Part shown: positions 1 to 11,945 of the stretch, one piece after another
How the letters are laid out: the number at the start of each line of letters is the position of its first letter
Position numbering within the stretch: the stretch's first letter is position 1
Assembly: GCA_949825045.1 (NCBI GenBank)
Contig: OX463815.1
Coordinates: 30,495,356-30,559,355 of the forward strand
DNA length: 64,000 nt
Reading direction: 5' to 3'
From: Argyresthia goedartella
Lineage: Eukaryota > Arthropoda > Insecta > Lepidoptera > Argyresthiidae
The notes under the pieces: generated by a model
Databases searched by the model: none
What the model was told of the DNA's origin: nothing
Seen by the model: only the letters and a program-made list of their open reading frames with translations
Position numbers and translations under genes: made by a program

Positions 1-445
1 TATTTTTGCACGTGAGTATTGCACAGGTCGGCATTTTAGAAAAACAACGGAGATGAATTCATCACTGCGGTCGCCCGGTGACTACCGAGAATTTTTAATA
101 TCGAACCTGTCGGAGCTACATTTGTTCGCACATGCCACGCCCCTCAACCTATCTCTCGATATCTGTGGCTGGACCGATTTTAATGATCTTATTTATTGGA
201 TTCGTCTCCATCCCGAATTGCAGAATAACTAATAAAATATCGAATAAAATTAAGGAAAAAAATATTTTGATTCCTAATGTAGGATTAGGAACACCATACT
301 ACGCTCCAAAACTGGCATAGTCAACTGAGGCGTACTTACCGCCAGACTCAAATGGAACTGGGCTTGACATATCTGTCGAATGCATCCGGACAAATCGGCG
401 AAATCAGCCACTGAATGAATACCTACAGAGGGACACCGGTTTAGG

Positions 446-574
446 GGAAGGCCCAGAAGGAGGCGGAGGGACGAGCTGGATAAATTCCTGCCAGGGTGGA
501 TCGATGAAGCTTTAGCTAGAGATATGTGGGCTCGAACCTGTGAGGCCTTTGCCCAGCAGTGGGGCACCGTGTAG
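446..574 (+). pseudogene. C-terminal remnant of a non-LTR retrotransposon protein
   Basis: An open frame reads GRPRRR, then RRDELDKFLPGW, then ARDMWARTCEAFAQQW, and ends in a stop at 572-574. A basic GRP-R-RW/R-D stretch followed by W...R-D-W...EAFAQQW is the usual end of the endonuclease-reverse transcriptase of a common insect LINE group; I infer the group from this tail only. The frame is not open far upstream, so this is a short dead fragment. It lies in what should be intron or upstream sequence of the DNAJC14-type gene. Confidence 0.55.
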
Positions 575-894
575 GTAGGCTAACAAAAATAAATAGGTTT
601 TGAAATCCACCATCTTCCGCAATTGACAGCTCTCTCATCATTGACTGTAGAGATTGACCGTTACATTTTCCATCCAAACTTGCTTAGATAACATTTTTGT
701 GACTGTGCATTCACAGGTAAAAATGTAATTAGCTGCTTACCACCCGATCACAGCGGTCAAACAGTTTCATTTCCAATTTCTAGTAAGGATAAGATGTATA
801 ATTTATATAATTCGTACGAAAGCAACAGATTTAAATGAAAAAATAAATAACTCTTACCGCGTAAATAAAACAATGATGAGTTGATGGAGAAGTC

Positions 895-1076
895 TGCGCG
901 CGTGCCCTACGCTCCCCCGCACCCTGAGAACATTGTCTGTCGGGCGCGCGCGTGCACCCGCGCTCCCCCGCACCCTGAGAACATTGTCTGTCGGGCGCGC
1001 GCGTGCACCCGCGCTCCCCCGCACCCTGAGAACATTGTCTGTCGGTCGCGCGCGTTCACCCGCGCTCCCCCGCACA
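895..1076. repeat. 51-bp minisatellite, about 3.5 units
   Basis: A GC-rich 51-bp unit (core CTCCCCCGCACCCTGAGAAC) is repeated about 3.5 times, with the first and last units diverged. Because 51 is a multiple of three and the unit lacks stops in several frames, it gives short 17-residue-repeat reading frames on both strands. None looks like a protein: there is no consistent start and the composition is biased. Confidence 0.85.
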
Positions 1077-1334
1077 AGTTGCAGAGTATGTCAGATTCCA
1101 AGATTCGTGCCACAAAGTCGCCGTTCCAAGTTAAACAAAAATCCAGATCAAAATGCATATCAGAAGCCGTTGTCGAATAGCCAAGTAGTTTGAATGAAAT
1201 GAAATCAAATAAATTGAGGGTACTCAAAAGCAGGTATAATTTGCTGTCTCACTCGCACACTTGTAAAAATGCTTTTGTAAATCTCTTTCAGTGAAATGTT
1301 ACTGTCGTGTCGCGGCTAACTTAACGGTCCTAAT

Positions 1335-2632
1335 GGTGCGCTTCAATGCGCATCAAATTCTCCATAGCCAGCAGTTTGGATTTACAAAAGGGCGGTCGAT
1401 AACAGATGCTGGGGTCATGTTACTTAAACATATTTATAATGCGTGGGAAGATCGTAGGGACGCTATAGGTGTTTTTGTGACCTATCCAAGGCATTTGACT
1501 GTGTACACCACGAAACATTGCTCTTAATGCTAAACTCTACGGCATAAAAGGCAATAGCTCTAACCTTATGAGATGGTATTTAGAAGGGAGTGTTAAAAAA
1601 GCTGACATTAATACGACAAAATCGTCGGGTTCTCAGGTGAAGATGGGAGTTCCACAGGGATATATTCTGGGTCTGTTCCTTTTGCTCGTGTATGTAAATA
1701 ATTTGCCATTCATGGTACAAAACATGTTAGAGATAGTATTATTTGCAGATAACACGTCACTATATTTCTTTTTAGGAGACAAGAAAATGACTTACAGGAA
1801 ACAAATAATGCTCTCTCGAGTACTAGACCGGTTTACTGCCAATAACTTGTTCTAAATTCAAAAAAGACAAAGTGCATAAAATTTTCTTTACCTAGTGTAA
1901 GGCAAGTTGAGAGTAACATTGTATTGGTTAAGACAAACTAAAACTAGTAGATGAAACTGTATTTCTCGGCATCACTATTGATGCTAAACTACAGTGGGGT
2001 TATAGCTCCGCAGCATATGCAGTTAAAAGACTCAGGGAATTGACTGACGGTGCAACGGCTAGGCTTGTATATTTTAGTTATTTCCATAGCATTATGTCCT
2101 ACGGCATACTACTATGGGGATTGGCTGACATTGAGACCATCTTCATTTTGCAGAAGAGAGCGATCTGATTTATTTATTAGCTAGGTATTAGAGAGTCTCT
2201 GAGAGATGTCTTCAAAGAAACCAACATCCTAACAGTTGCAAGTCAATATATCTATGAAAACATAATGTATAAAACCAATAAATAAATAAATATATGTCAA
2301 AAATATCAATAGCTTTAAAACCATTGGCTATCAATGGTTTTAAAGCTACCACCACACCACCACAATTTTCAAACTAGAAATAAACGTAAGCATTCTTTTC
2401 CAATGTTCAGACCCACAAAAGTTAGTAGTTCTTTTATGGGATACTGTATACATACAAGAAATACAAAACCTGAAGCTCGATTCTAAAAATATATAAAGCA
2501 CACTTTGTGCACAAAGCTTACGTCACCTTCCTCATCTTTTATTATGCTTGCTTGATTATGTTAATGACGTTCATTAAGTCTCAATTTTTGTGCTATTATG
2601 AATAAAAATCTTTGAACTTGAACTTGAACTAA
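1335..2632 (+). pseudogene. Decayed non-LTR retrotransposon copy 1 (RT region and 3' end)
   Basis: Pieces of a reverse transcriptase appear in order but in several frames: QQFGFTKGRSITDAG, MGVPQGYILG (motif with PQG), VLFADN (catalytic ADD altered to ADN), then VFLGITID, SSAAYAVKR and [18 protein letters not shown]. The 3' end carries the tail GAATAAAAATC and TTGAACTTGAACTT repeats. It is the same family as the copies at 10.4 kb and 25.0 kb, with frameshifts, internal stops and deletions. A perfect 17-bp hairpin at 2310-2348, absent from the 10.4-kb copy, marks a local inversion or duplication. Confidence 0.8.
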
Positions 2633-2819
2633 CGTAACCATATTTTGCCACCGATCAAAATTAATATAAAATAATTTATATTTTCACAAACTATTTTGTA
2701 TCATACTTTTAACATTGGGCAGGTAGATCTTAAATATGCATTAGTTTCCATAGTCTAAACTCTTAATTTCGAGATTCCGGAACTTTAGGTAACTATGCAT
2801 CCGAATTTCCGATAACTGG

Positions 2820-3470
2820 TCATGAGCTATGGTGTCTTGTTGTGGGGGAAAGCAGCGGATATTCAAATAATTTTTATTTTACAGAAAAGAGTTATTCGAG
2901 CAATTTATAATTTAAAACGCACATACTCCTAAAGAGAGCTTTTTAAAGAAATTGACAGACTAACTGTAGCTACTCAATTTATTTTAGAAAATATAACCAA
3001 AACAAAAACCTTACAACATTTTCCAAACTTAGCGATAGCTGTAATGTTTACCTAAGAAATAATCACACGACTACTTGCGCCCCGGTTGAGACTCGCGAAG
3101 GTTAGCAATTCTTTCAAGGGTCAGTGCATTCTCTACTACAACAAGATACCTTTGGAGATATTGAAATTGCAATTTAAAAAGCATGTTAAAGGGATGTCGA
3201 AAAAGGGATATAACAATGTTCAAGATTACTTAAATGACGGGACTGTATGGGGTTAATCTAACTCAACAGAGACCTTGCTGTTAATAATTTTGTAATTATT
3301 TATTCCTGCTGATTAGTTATAATAATTAATATTGTAAAATTTACAACCAATTTTTGAAAGAGATATTAAAATCAATCTGTGGAAAGTTCTATGCCCTTCT
3401 CCTCCCACAGTGGTCCAATGTAGAGAAAATAACGTTTACTAAGTATATGTAAATATCTGCCTATCTATCT
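2820..3470 (+). pseudogene. Decayed non-LTR retrotransposon copy 2 (3' end)
   Basis: This segment closely matches the 3' third of the LINE at 25017-26507: [44 protein letters not shown] and [18 protein letters not shown] are visible with frameshifts, followed by a similar 3' untranslated region ending near CTAAGTATATGTAAATATCT. It abuts copy 1 in the same orientation. Confidence 0.75.
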
Positions 3471-3719
3471 TATCGCTTGTAACTAAAAAATTGTGTATTT
3501 TTCCTCCCATGATACACAAATGCCGTGTTTAATTTGCCACGAAGAGCGCTTTTTTTGCGCTAACCAATACATTATGGGATTAATTTTGGCTTATGTTTAA
3601 ACGATTACCAAAAACGCAACTATTTTACTACCAATAAATTCGAAATGACTGCCAGAATGGTTAAATGTCCACCAAATTGTGTTTGGATAAATGATCACCA
3701 AACTTCTTTTTATGTTTTA

Positions 3720-3885
3720 TTTACTTAAGTTTATGTTTTAGTATTTTTTATTTTTCTTACATGTTCAACCTAACACGAAGGATAAAGGGGGCTTCAATTC
3801 GCTCACCCCCTTTACCCTTCACCTAAGTTACCACAGTATTTTGCCCTGATATTTTTGGTGTTCATTTATCCATTTTGGGTAGAAA
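3720..3885 (-). repeat. Interspersed repeat family A, copy 1
   Basis: It contains the reverse complement of the family core: the end GTTAGGTTGAACATGTAAGA, the palindromic middle GGTGAGCG(AAT)TGAAGCCCCC, and GTGGTAACTTAGGTGAAGGG. Related copies lie near 13.1, 32.6, 33.6, 34.75, 37.0 and 58.6 kb. No coding content; probably a non-autonomous element. Sequence from 3886 to 4166 shows nothing further. Confidence 0.65.
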
Positions 3886-4166
3886 AATAAAATGTTGGTG
3901 ATCATTATATTTGTTGCCATTAATTTTTATATAAATATAATCTACCTAAGCGAGTGTTGTGTTCAGTTATAAAACCATGCGTTCCTGTCATTAATCTTTA
4001 ATATAGTAGTATCCCATTTAAGATAAAGTATTCCTGCGTGCGCCGCCCTTCATAGCAGACCATGTTGATTATTCTTACTCAACACAGAATATTAATAGTC
4101 TTGCTAGTCAAGCTAAGTTTCAGTTTTCTGAGCCATGTTTTCCATCTGAGTGTATGTTCCCCGCAG

Positions 4167-6267
4167 GAGCGCCGCGAGGCGTACGACCGGCAGGCGCTGG
4201 AGTCTCGTCACGTGGAGGCTGCGTGGAGCGAGCTGAGTCAGCTGCTGGCGCAACTGCACGACAAGATGGAGTTCGCGGCCAACACCATCAGGTGAGGGGC
4301 TTGCCTCTAGTGACACGGGTCTAGTAGTACATAGTCTCTCAATACTTATCTCTGTCTATTCTGTATTCGGGCTACAGCCATTACGGTAATATTTCTCGCT
4401 TTGTAGTAGTTGGTCGCCCGATACGCCAGGATTCGCTCCGTGTTCCAGTGGGTTTCACGTTCGAGGTGCAGGCTTGAATCCTGCTGGTGCTGACCATTTA
4501 CCAATGCGATCAGTAATTTATCTTAAGTACATTATATGTACGATCTAACGGTGATGCAAAACATCTTGAGGAGCCATTAATTACTCCATATCTGCGGCGA
4601 TGGGCTAGCCCCCAGTCACACAAAATGGGGTATTGAATAATTTGCCAAAAGTGGGCACAATTGTGCCTCTGCCACCCCGTATGGCAAATAGCGTGATGCT
4701 ATGATATGTTCCCCTTAGATGCACAAACTGCGGCCGTCGTCACAAGCGAGTGCTTACAGACCGGCCGTGCTACGCGGCGCGGTACTGCTCGTCGTGCAGA
4801 ATCAGGCATTCGGCTAAGGAGGTAAGCTCAACGACGGTCATCATTTCAGCCTGCAACACCCACATTGGGCCCAATTAATATATAATAGTATGACCATTTA
4901 CTTTTAATTTTTCAAGGAAATTGATCATTACACTTATGTTGTTATCTCGATGCATATATATATTCGCACGCATAGTTCTATCTCTGCCCGTCTCTTTATA
5001 TGAGCGAATATATCTGCGAATCCTTTCAACATTGCCGCGCCGTTTCACAACACATTGATAATCTCCAGAACTAGGATCGGCCATAAGGTATTTGGGATGA
5101 ACGTGTCAGTGTTTGCTTGCAGGGCGACATTTGGGCGGAGTCAAGTATGATGGGATTGTTAGTGATGTACTACGCGTGTATGGACGGCGCTGTCTACCAA
5201 ATCACGCAGTGGGCCAGCTGTCAAGTGAGTCGTCGTATTAATGCAGATGCTGTGAAACATCAATAAAACAATATATAAATAAACAAAAGTTCATGGTGTT
5301 AAGGTTAAAATTAAAGGATTCACTACATATTCTGAAGGATACTGACCATATACTCAAGGATATATACCCAATCAGTGGTTGCAAAAACTGAAAAGGTACC
5401 CACTATTTTGAAGTAGGTAATAGTTTACAACGAAGACAGATTAGTAGCACATTGAAGTCATATTTGGTATTTTACGTAAGATTATGTTTATAAATATAAC
5501 TGCTAGAAATATACATTACTGATATCTAAAGCCTTTTTCTATAAAAGACTTCAACGTCTGACATTGTAGGTATTTGATATTTGTTCTTGTCAAGTAGCCA
5601 ATTGCCTGAGAACAGCGGTTGAAAGTGGCAAATGTTGTCTCCGCAGAAGAAGAACCTGAAGCAGCTGCGTCCGGACTGTCACGTGGTGCAGTACCGCATC
5701 GTACTCGGCAACAAGGCGGCGGCGGCGGCGGCGGCGGCAGACCCGAACCTGCGACTCTCGGCTTGGTGAGACCACCTTATACCCCCTCACCCTCTTAGGG
5801 AACTTACTGCTGAGTATAGGCCTCCTCGCGTACACGGTACTCGCACCTCGCCTCGGTCCTGTGCGCAGACTTCTCTTGCTAAGTGCTCTGGCAGATGGTC
5901 TGCCGACTGTGCCTTGTTTGTCCTCCTCTTGCTCACCACACGGATATTGACCTGGTCACTGGTGCCTTCTTCAGGACAGGGTCCAGCATTTCGCTTCAAA
6001 CCGTACCTTATACAGTCTACGTAAACATCATCGTCCTGAGCTTGCTGGGTAAAGCTCTCGGATTCCAACCCATCCAGGGCTAGTACCTACTCTTGGCCAG
6101 TACATCAAATGGGCTTTTTCCACAGCGGCCACGACCCGAACCTCGAAGAGTTCCTCAACAATCTCTACAGCAAGTCTGGCGGCCCGGCCTCCGCCCCCGC
6201 CCCCGCCAAGGCGCCCGCCGCCGATGCAACAGACAAGAAACGACGCAACAAGAAGACCAAGCCCTAA
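4167..6267 (+). CDS. DNAJC14: DNAJC14-type J-domain co-chaperone, 3' exons (5'-partial)
   Basis: Five exons join in frame: 4167-4291, 4719-4821, 5123-5224, 5647-5765 and 6126-6267 (stop TAA), with AG/GT at every intron edge. The first exon, starting ERREAYDRQALE, is the segment that follows a J domain; the J domain itself with HPD must lie left of the window. Exon 2 gives the zinc-binding pairs CTNC and CSSC, and exon 3 GDIWAESSMMG and YACMDGAVYQITQWASCQ, which match the C-terminal Jiv90 domain of DNAJC14, an ER-membrane-associated Hsp70 co-chaperone. The tail is basic (DKKRRNKKTKP). Oddities: an eight-alanine run coded by GCG repeats (5716-5739) and the motif DPNL on both sides of the last intron, which makes that junction the least certain. 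It is convergent with TSR1. Confidence 0.9.
4480..4705 (-). repeat. Interspersed repeat family C, copy in DNAJC14 intron
   Basis: It carries a shared module: GCGGCGATGGGCTAGCC, then TGCCTCTGCCACCCCGTATG followed by a GCGTGA motif. The same module recurs near 12110-12310, 33835-33885, 40228-40345 and, shortened, 59480-59510. It is probably a SINE; no coding content. Confidence 0.6.
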
Positions 6268-6276
6268 TCGCCCGAT

Positions 6277-6282
6277 AATAAA
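6277..6282 (+). terminator. Poly(A) signal of the DNAJC14-type gene
   Basis: AATAAA lies 10 bases after the TAA stop, and further AATAAA hexamers follow near 6484 and 6518. This position would give a very short 3' UTR; the later hexamers are alternatives. Confidence 0.5.
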
Positions 6283-6289
6283 CTGACCT

Positions 6290-8702
6290 GCCATAGACAA
6301 CCGAGTATGGTTTTCTTGTAAGATTTTTCTGTCATCTTCACAGATACAGCTACTGAATCTGTCAAAATGATAATAAAAATTATGTAGTTTGATATCAAAT
6401 GGATAAAAATGATCGCGAAATGCCACTGAATACTAAATGGCGGATCAGAATAGTGTATTTGATATCAAAGTACGAATCTTGTCTAATAAATTGAACTATG
6501 CCTTCAAATAGTACCAATAATAAATGTAAAAAAGTGTGTATCAATAAAGATGTAGGTATATCTTTCAATTTCTTTAAAAATGTTCTCGTAGGTTACATTG
6601 ATACGATTGTTTTACTACCAAGAAATATCTGATAATAAAAAACAGAGATTGTTAATTGTAGTAAATTAAAATATTTCTGTTATTACATCTATCATCATGA
6701 CTTAAAAGTTCTGAAGTACAACCATTCTAATTTGACTTTAATTTAAAACTTAACTGTTAAAGGACTTCCTTCTTCAGGGAAAAAAGCTTTATTAAAATTA
6801 AGTAATATCTCTGCTGGACAGATTTCTGAGACAGATTGTTGCCAGTTAAAATACTTGTTATGTATAATGCTGCTATATTAATAAAAATTGGTAAACACAA
6901 TTAAAACACTGCTTAGAATTTGATTTTGATCAAATCGATTAGGATATTTGATTGTTATCTTCATGGTCATTGATCAAAATGTTGATGTTTCACTTCTATT
7001 TGATTAATGGTACAGATCACAGATGGGCCACAATCAAAATTCTGAGTAAGGTCTTGTGCCTCTCGGTGGAAACATTTCCTTGCTTATTGCTCTATTATAA
7101 TTGTAAGAAACCGGTACCGGCGACAATTAAATTCTCAGACAGAATCAAAGTTTCAAGGTTAGTAAGTGTCAATACAGTACTAACCCACTGTATCCTGTAA
7201 AAGCGAATAGTACAATACAATTTGCATTAACCGCAAACGTAGTTTACGATTAAAAGCATTTTCTCACTGCCTTCCCCAATGTAGTAATCGAGAAGAGACG
7301 TTTTAAGTTTAGTTTGTAAAAAATAAGAGATTATAATGCTGTGTTCTGATGTATAATTATGACTTGAGTTTGATTTATGTGTAGTAAGCACTTGCGCTTC
7401 ATGTGTCAATAAATAATGTGGAATCATAGCAAGTCTTTTACACTTTTTATGTCGTTATTGAGGCACTCAAAATAGAACTAAATTGAAATGTACGCCGTAA
7501 ATAGTAATCACAGTATGGCCAGAACGAAAATATTGATTATGAGTACCTATCCCAACAACGTACTCTGTCAGGTCGTACCGTGAGCATGGACGTATAAAAA
7601 ATTCGTACATAGTCTCGATTACAACAGAAGTGTGTAGCTCAGAGTCGGCCAACTCGCTGTACGTGCACGCTGACAAGCACACATTCACACATTAGTCGGC
7701 CATTATGCGCACAGGCGTCAACAAAGGCGGTACGTTATGCGGAGAAATAAAAAGCTAAACAGCATGTATTGCGTGGTAAAGTGGTGTAAAACCATAAGTA
7801 ACCGGAGGAAAAACATTCAGGAATCACGTTTCATAGGCAAATGAATAAATACTCACTTATTTCCAGTAAAAAAATAAAATCAATCTTTATTCACAAGCAC
7901 AAAATAATTCATCACAAGTCCAGTGTTGTCAATATTCACGTAAGCAAAATTACCCAAAATATGGGAAAATACGCGATCTATAAGCGAATCTATTTTTGTC
8001 AGTTCTTTAATTGGTCGGGATGTTGTTATACGGTCAGTTGAATAAATAAATTGGCAGTTCTTAAATTTTTCTTCAAATAAAAATTTGAACTTCGTATTGA
8101 CTGGTCCGATTTTCTTCACAATCGATACCTGGGGCTCTGGATGGATTCAAATTATGATTCTTCTGAAGTCGGATTTTGAAAAAGTGGCGCCTTTTTGAAC
8201 TTTGTATTTACTGGTTCGATAGAACACAAAATAAATGTTATTAAATATATAGCGGAATAATATTTCACGATTCGGCTTCACCAAATTTCAAAATTAGAAG
8301 ATATATCAAGAACCTCTCAAAGACACTATTATAAAAAACTTACTCAGCATTTGGGACGTTTATCAATTTTACCGTAGTCATAAACGGTAGGAACAGTAAA
8401 AATTTCAACAATTGGGATGATGCAAGTTAGTCAAGTTAGATACTTTTTAAGAACTGTCGAAACAGTCGATTTATTGAGAGTTGTATTGAAATCCGAAACA
8501 TGACGTCAAATACCGTTGAAATCAAATGCACTCTGGCACAAAATGATGTTAATTAATTCAATTGCTTAAAATTATTAACGGCTGTGATATTGACGGTCAT
8601 TTTTCTTGTTAGGGCTATCAATTTAAACAGAATTAGTATATTTTTGTCTACCGTTCATGTATCATCTCCATTAGATAATTTTTATAGAACTTTGGAGAAA
8701 AT
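6290..8702. other. AT-rich intergenic stretch with no supported gene
   Basis: Between the convergent DNAJC14-type and TSR1 genes. The short open frames have no recognisable motif and overlap on both strands. Two direct-repeat segments (AACTTCGTATTGACTGGTCCGA-like near 8087 and again near 8200) are visible. I see no gene. Confidence 0.6.
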
Positions 8703-8971
8703 CCAACAGATGGTGCTCAATCGCAATGTTTCTTGCGCTATATTACTCCAACGGGTCCATAAATCGAAAAATGGTCCTATTATATTGATATTATTTCTAA
8801 AAGATCTATCCAATGATACTACTATTTTATATTATACTCTATCCCATAGTGTGAGATGTCATTGGATAGATGTTTTAAAAATAATATCTATATGACCATT
8901 TTCCGATTTATAGACCCGTTTGAGAAAAGAAGAGCAAGAACCCAAGAGCGATTCACAGCACCATCTGTTGG
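8703..8971. mobile_element. Foldback MITE with long imperfect inverted repeats
   Basis: The ends are exact inverse copies (CCAACAGATGGTGC at 8703; its complement ends at 8971), and similarity continues inward for over 100 bp, for example ACGGGTCCATAAATCGAAAA against the complement of the right arm, and ATCTATCCAATGA. The two arms cover nearly the whole 269 bp. No transposase and no clear target duplication were found. The open frame over it is incidental. Confidence 0.75.
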
Positions 8972-10364
8972 ACTTTGTGGAATAGTGTTTCTTTTCTTCT
9001 CTCTCTCATTAAAATATATTTTTTTGACTGTGCTTTATATATTTTATTATTAGGGAAAAAATTTGGCTATCTTGCAACCCTAAATTCACTCACTCAGATA
9101 TCCGCCGTCATTACGGTTCCTCATCCTCAGTTTTGTCTTAGCGAGACCACAGAATACATTAAGCGAGACTACGTCCGACTTTTTTTATACGTCCATGACG
9201 ACCATGAAACCAAAAAGTGGTTTCCTAGACGATTTCTGGTTATGGAATAATTAGCCCAACATGCCCAGTAAATGTCGGTGACATTTCAGAATTAGTCCTA
9301 TTACAGTTAAAAGTTATTAACGAAACACTCTTAATCAGTATTATCGGTATGCAAAGTATTAGAAGATAAGTTCCTCATTTTAGTGCTATAACTAGTTAAA
9401 TATTGCTGTTGTCATTACGAAACTGAACACATACTTCGAGATTGGTATGTAGATTACATTGATGTCAATGACAATGAGGCGGCTCGTCTTAAAGAGCGCT
9501 GGTGCAGTAACTCCCACTAATATTAAGTATTAATTTATAAGCCTATACATACAAATATCCTAATATGCCTGTACACTCAGCAGCAGCAGTTTACTTGAAA
9601 CATACCTACGCAAGCCTACGCGTACAAAGTTGAATCATATTTGGTGTCAAGTTGTAACTAGTGGAATGAAGCGCTAGCGATTGCTGTATTCAATGAGTGC
9701 GAAAGAGAAACATCGACACAGTCCGGTGCGTGAAACAAAAGATTTCGTACGAGAAATTAACTTGCAATGGAGCGCCGCCCGCGCTACGTTGCCAGACCGC
9801 GGCGTGGTGCATTTGCAAAGCGGAGCGCGGGTATAACGCAATGCGAAGTTGCCGGACATATGTCAACAAAGAAACGTGTCGCGTCCGGTTGGTAACTTCG
9901 GTGCACTTCGCAATTTCTTCTAAAAAGTATTAAAAATAGCTAGTGCGCGACATTTATGTTAAAAGTGGAATAGTACAGTGTTCCTTTTATTAAAAATTGT
10001 GAAAATACTCTCAAAATGCGTCCCTAACGGAAAGCTAAGGGTCTGCCATGGACTGAAATTGGACTTTCTCAAAAATGTAGATGAAATTTTGAATTGGGGG
10101 CTTGAAATTTGAATATTTTGTAAAATATCTAGGACTTTTTTTTTGTTTTTGGATAACTTGATTATTTGAACTGAAGTTTAGTGGTTTACGCTCTAGGCTA
10201 ACTACGGAAAACAGCAATCCATACATACACACACACACACATACTTTTTTTTTTTTACTTTTTCGGACTAAGTTAACGATAGAGATCCTATCCCCATCAA
10301 AATCTCAACCTCGATTTTTTTTACGATAACAATACTTTCTTAATTTCCACTTCGTTCAACTCAA
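8972..10364. other. Intergenic, nothing recognised
   Basis: No coding motif. There is a CA microsatellite near 10218-10240 and a T-run after it. Short open frames at 9674-9933 overlap on both strands and share no features of a gene. Confidence 0.5.
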
Positions 10365-11295
10365 TGATGATGACTCAAGATGAAACTGTATTTCTCGGCA
10401 TCACTATTGATTCCAAAATACAGTGGGGTCCCCATATTTTAAAATTAGCACATAGACTTAGCTCCGCAGCATATGCGGTTAAAAGAATCAGGGAATTGAC
10501 TGACGTTGCAACTGCTAGGCTTGTATATTTTAGTTATTTCCATAGCATTATGTCCTACGGCATACTACTATGGGGACGGGCTACTGACATTGAGACCATC
10601 TTCATTTTGCAGAAGAGAGCGATCCAATTTATTTATAAGCTATGTAATAGAGAATCTCTTGAGAGATTTCTTCAAAGAAAACAACATCCTAACAGTTACA
10701 AGTCAATATATCTATGAAAACATAATGTATGTGAGGAAAAATATCAGCAGCTTTAAAACCATTGATAGCCTAGATCTAGATGTGCAAACTAGAAATAAAC
10801 ATAAACTTTCTTTTCAAATGCTCAGACTCACAAAAATTTGCAGTTCTTTTATGGGACACTGTATACGCTTCTACAATAAAATTCCGCAAGAAATACAAAA
10901 CTTAAATGACTGATTACACTGATTAAAAAAAATGTATAAAGCACACTTTGTGCTCTAAGGCCTACTACAAAATTAATGACTTTTTACAAGACACCGACAT
11001 CTGGCATTAAGCCAGTTCATTGCACCCTATATATTATGTTAACTTAACTTAACTGACGCTCGATTAAAAAAAAATGTATAAAGCACACTTTGTGCTCTAA
11101 GACCTACTACAAAATTAATGACTTTTTACAAGACACCGACATCTGGCATTATACCAGTTCATTGCACCCTATATATTATGTTCTATGTATAATTAGGCAC
11201 CTACTTAATGTTATATTATGCTTGATTATGTAATGAGGTTCATTAAGTCTCAATTTTTGTGTTATTGTGAATAAAAATCTTAGACTTGACTTGAC
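10365..11295 (+). pseudogene. Decayed non-LTR retrotransposon copy 3 (3' part)
   Basis: RT C-terminal sequence is shared with copy 1: [63 protein letters not shown]. One frameshift near 10650 moves the frame to [20 protein letters not shown] and CIRFYNKIPQEIQNLND; the final piece, YYKINDFLQDTDIWH, is read in another frame. The 3' untranslated part is duplicated in tandem (about 10921-11040 and 11062-11180, period near 142 bp) before the tail GAATAAAAATC. Confidence 0.8.
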
Positions 11296-11569
11296 TCAAA
11301 AGTAAAAATGTCGCGAGCCGCCTCTGGATGTCATAATATTTCAAAAAAGTTTAGTTACTTCCGGACTTAGGTGGTTTTTTTTTATTTTCATTAGACATAG
11401 ATTACGAGTAAACTAAACAGATTTTCGTAAATGTTTGAAATGAAGTACTTGTGTATCAAGATTCATCAGCCGTACAACAGACAACTTTTTGCTGGGTATG
11501 CTCACGATCCTAGTGTCCTGAACAAAGTTTCAATTCCGTTCGATTTCTTCTTCAATAGGTAGGTACTAC

Positions 11570-11833
11570 TAGTGATGTAACGAATCACATTTTTGAACAT
11601 TCGCATTCGCAAAAACCATGCGAATATTTCATGCGGATATTTTTGCGAATGCGAATGTATTGAAAATTAAAAATAGGATAGGTACAAATAACAACATGTA
11701 ATTTGTTATCAATTAATAATTAACATATTATCATTATTATTTTGAGAGAAAAGAGCTTTAAAAATCAACTTATTTTATGAAAAAGACCAAGCGAACTCAC
11801 GAATATCGAAAACAGAGATTCGTTACATCACTA
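11570..11833. mobile_element. Short MITE with 16-bp terminal inverted repeats
   Basis: TAGTGATGTAACGAAT at 11570-11585 is exactly inverted at 11818-11833. A second inner inverted pair (CATTCGCATTCGCAAAAA and its complement) lies near 11600-11660. The TAGTG-type ends resemble hAT termini, but the flanking 8-mers do not match, so the superfamily is a guess. No coding content. Confidence 0.7.
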
Positions 11834-11919
11834 ACAGGTGCGTCAATCACGAGGCATACAAACTCCTTTCATTTCCTTAGCTAGACGATCACTAAAACAC
11901 AATACTATATTAACATAAC

Positions 11920-11925
11920 TTTATT
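11920..11925 (-). terminator. Poly(A) signal of TSR1
   Basis: AATAAA on the minus strand, 21 bases past the TAG stop at 11946-11948. It is the nearest hexamer and would give a very short 3' UTR. Confidence 0.55.
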
Positions 11926-11945
11926 CCTGTTAGCATCAGGCTGCG

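Noticed and set aside
854..1227. Overlapping repeat-rich open frames on both strands
   Set aside because: They follow from the 51-bp repeat being a multiple of three; nothing supports translation.
1..4166. J-domain exons of the DNAJC14-type gene
   Set aside because: No HPD-containing exon or in-phase donor was found; this stretch is LINE and repeat remnants, so the exons should lie left of the window.
8584..8895. 103-residue open frame
   Set aside because: It runs over the arms of the foldback MITE; composition and structure argue against a gene.
10506..10913. Separate small gene next to a LINE fragment
   Set aside because: It is the same LINE read after a frameshift; both parts match the 25-kb LINE protein.
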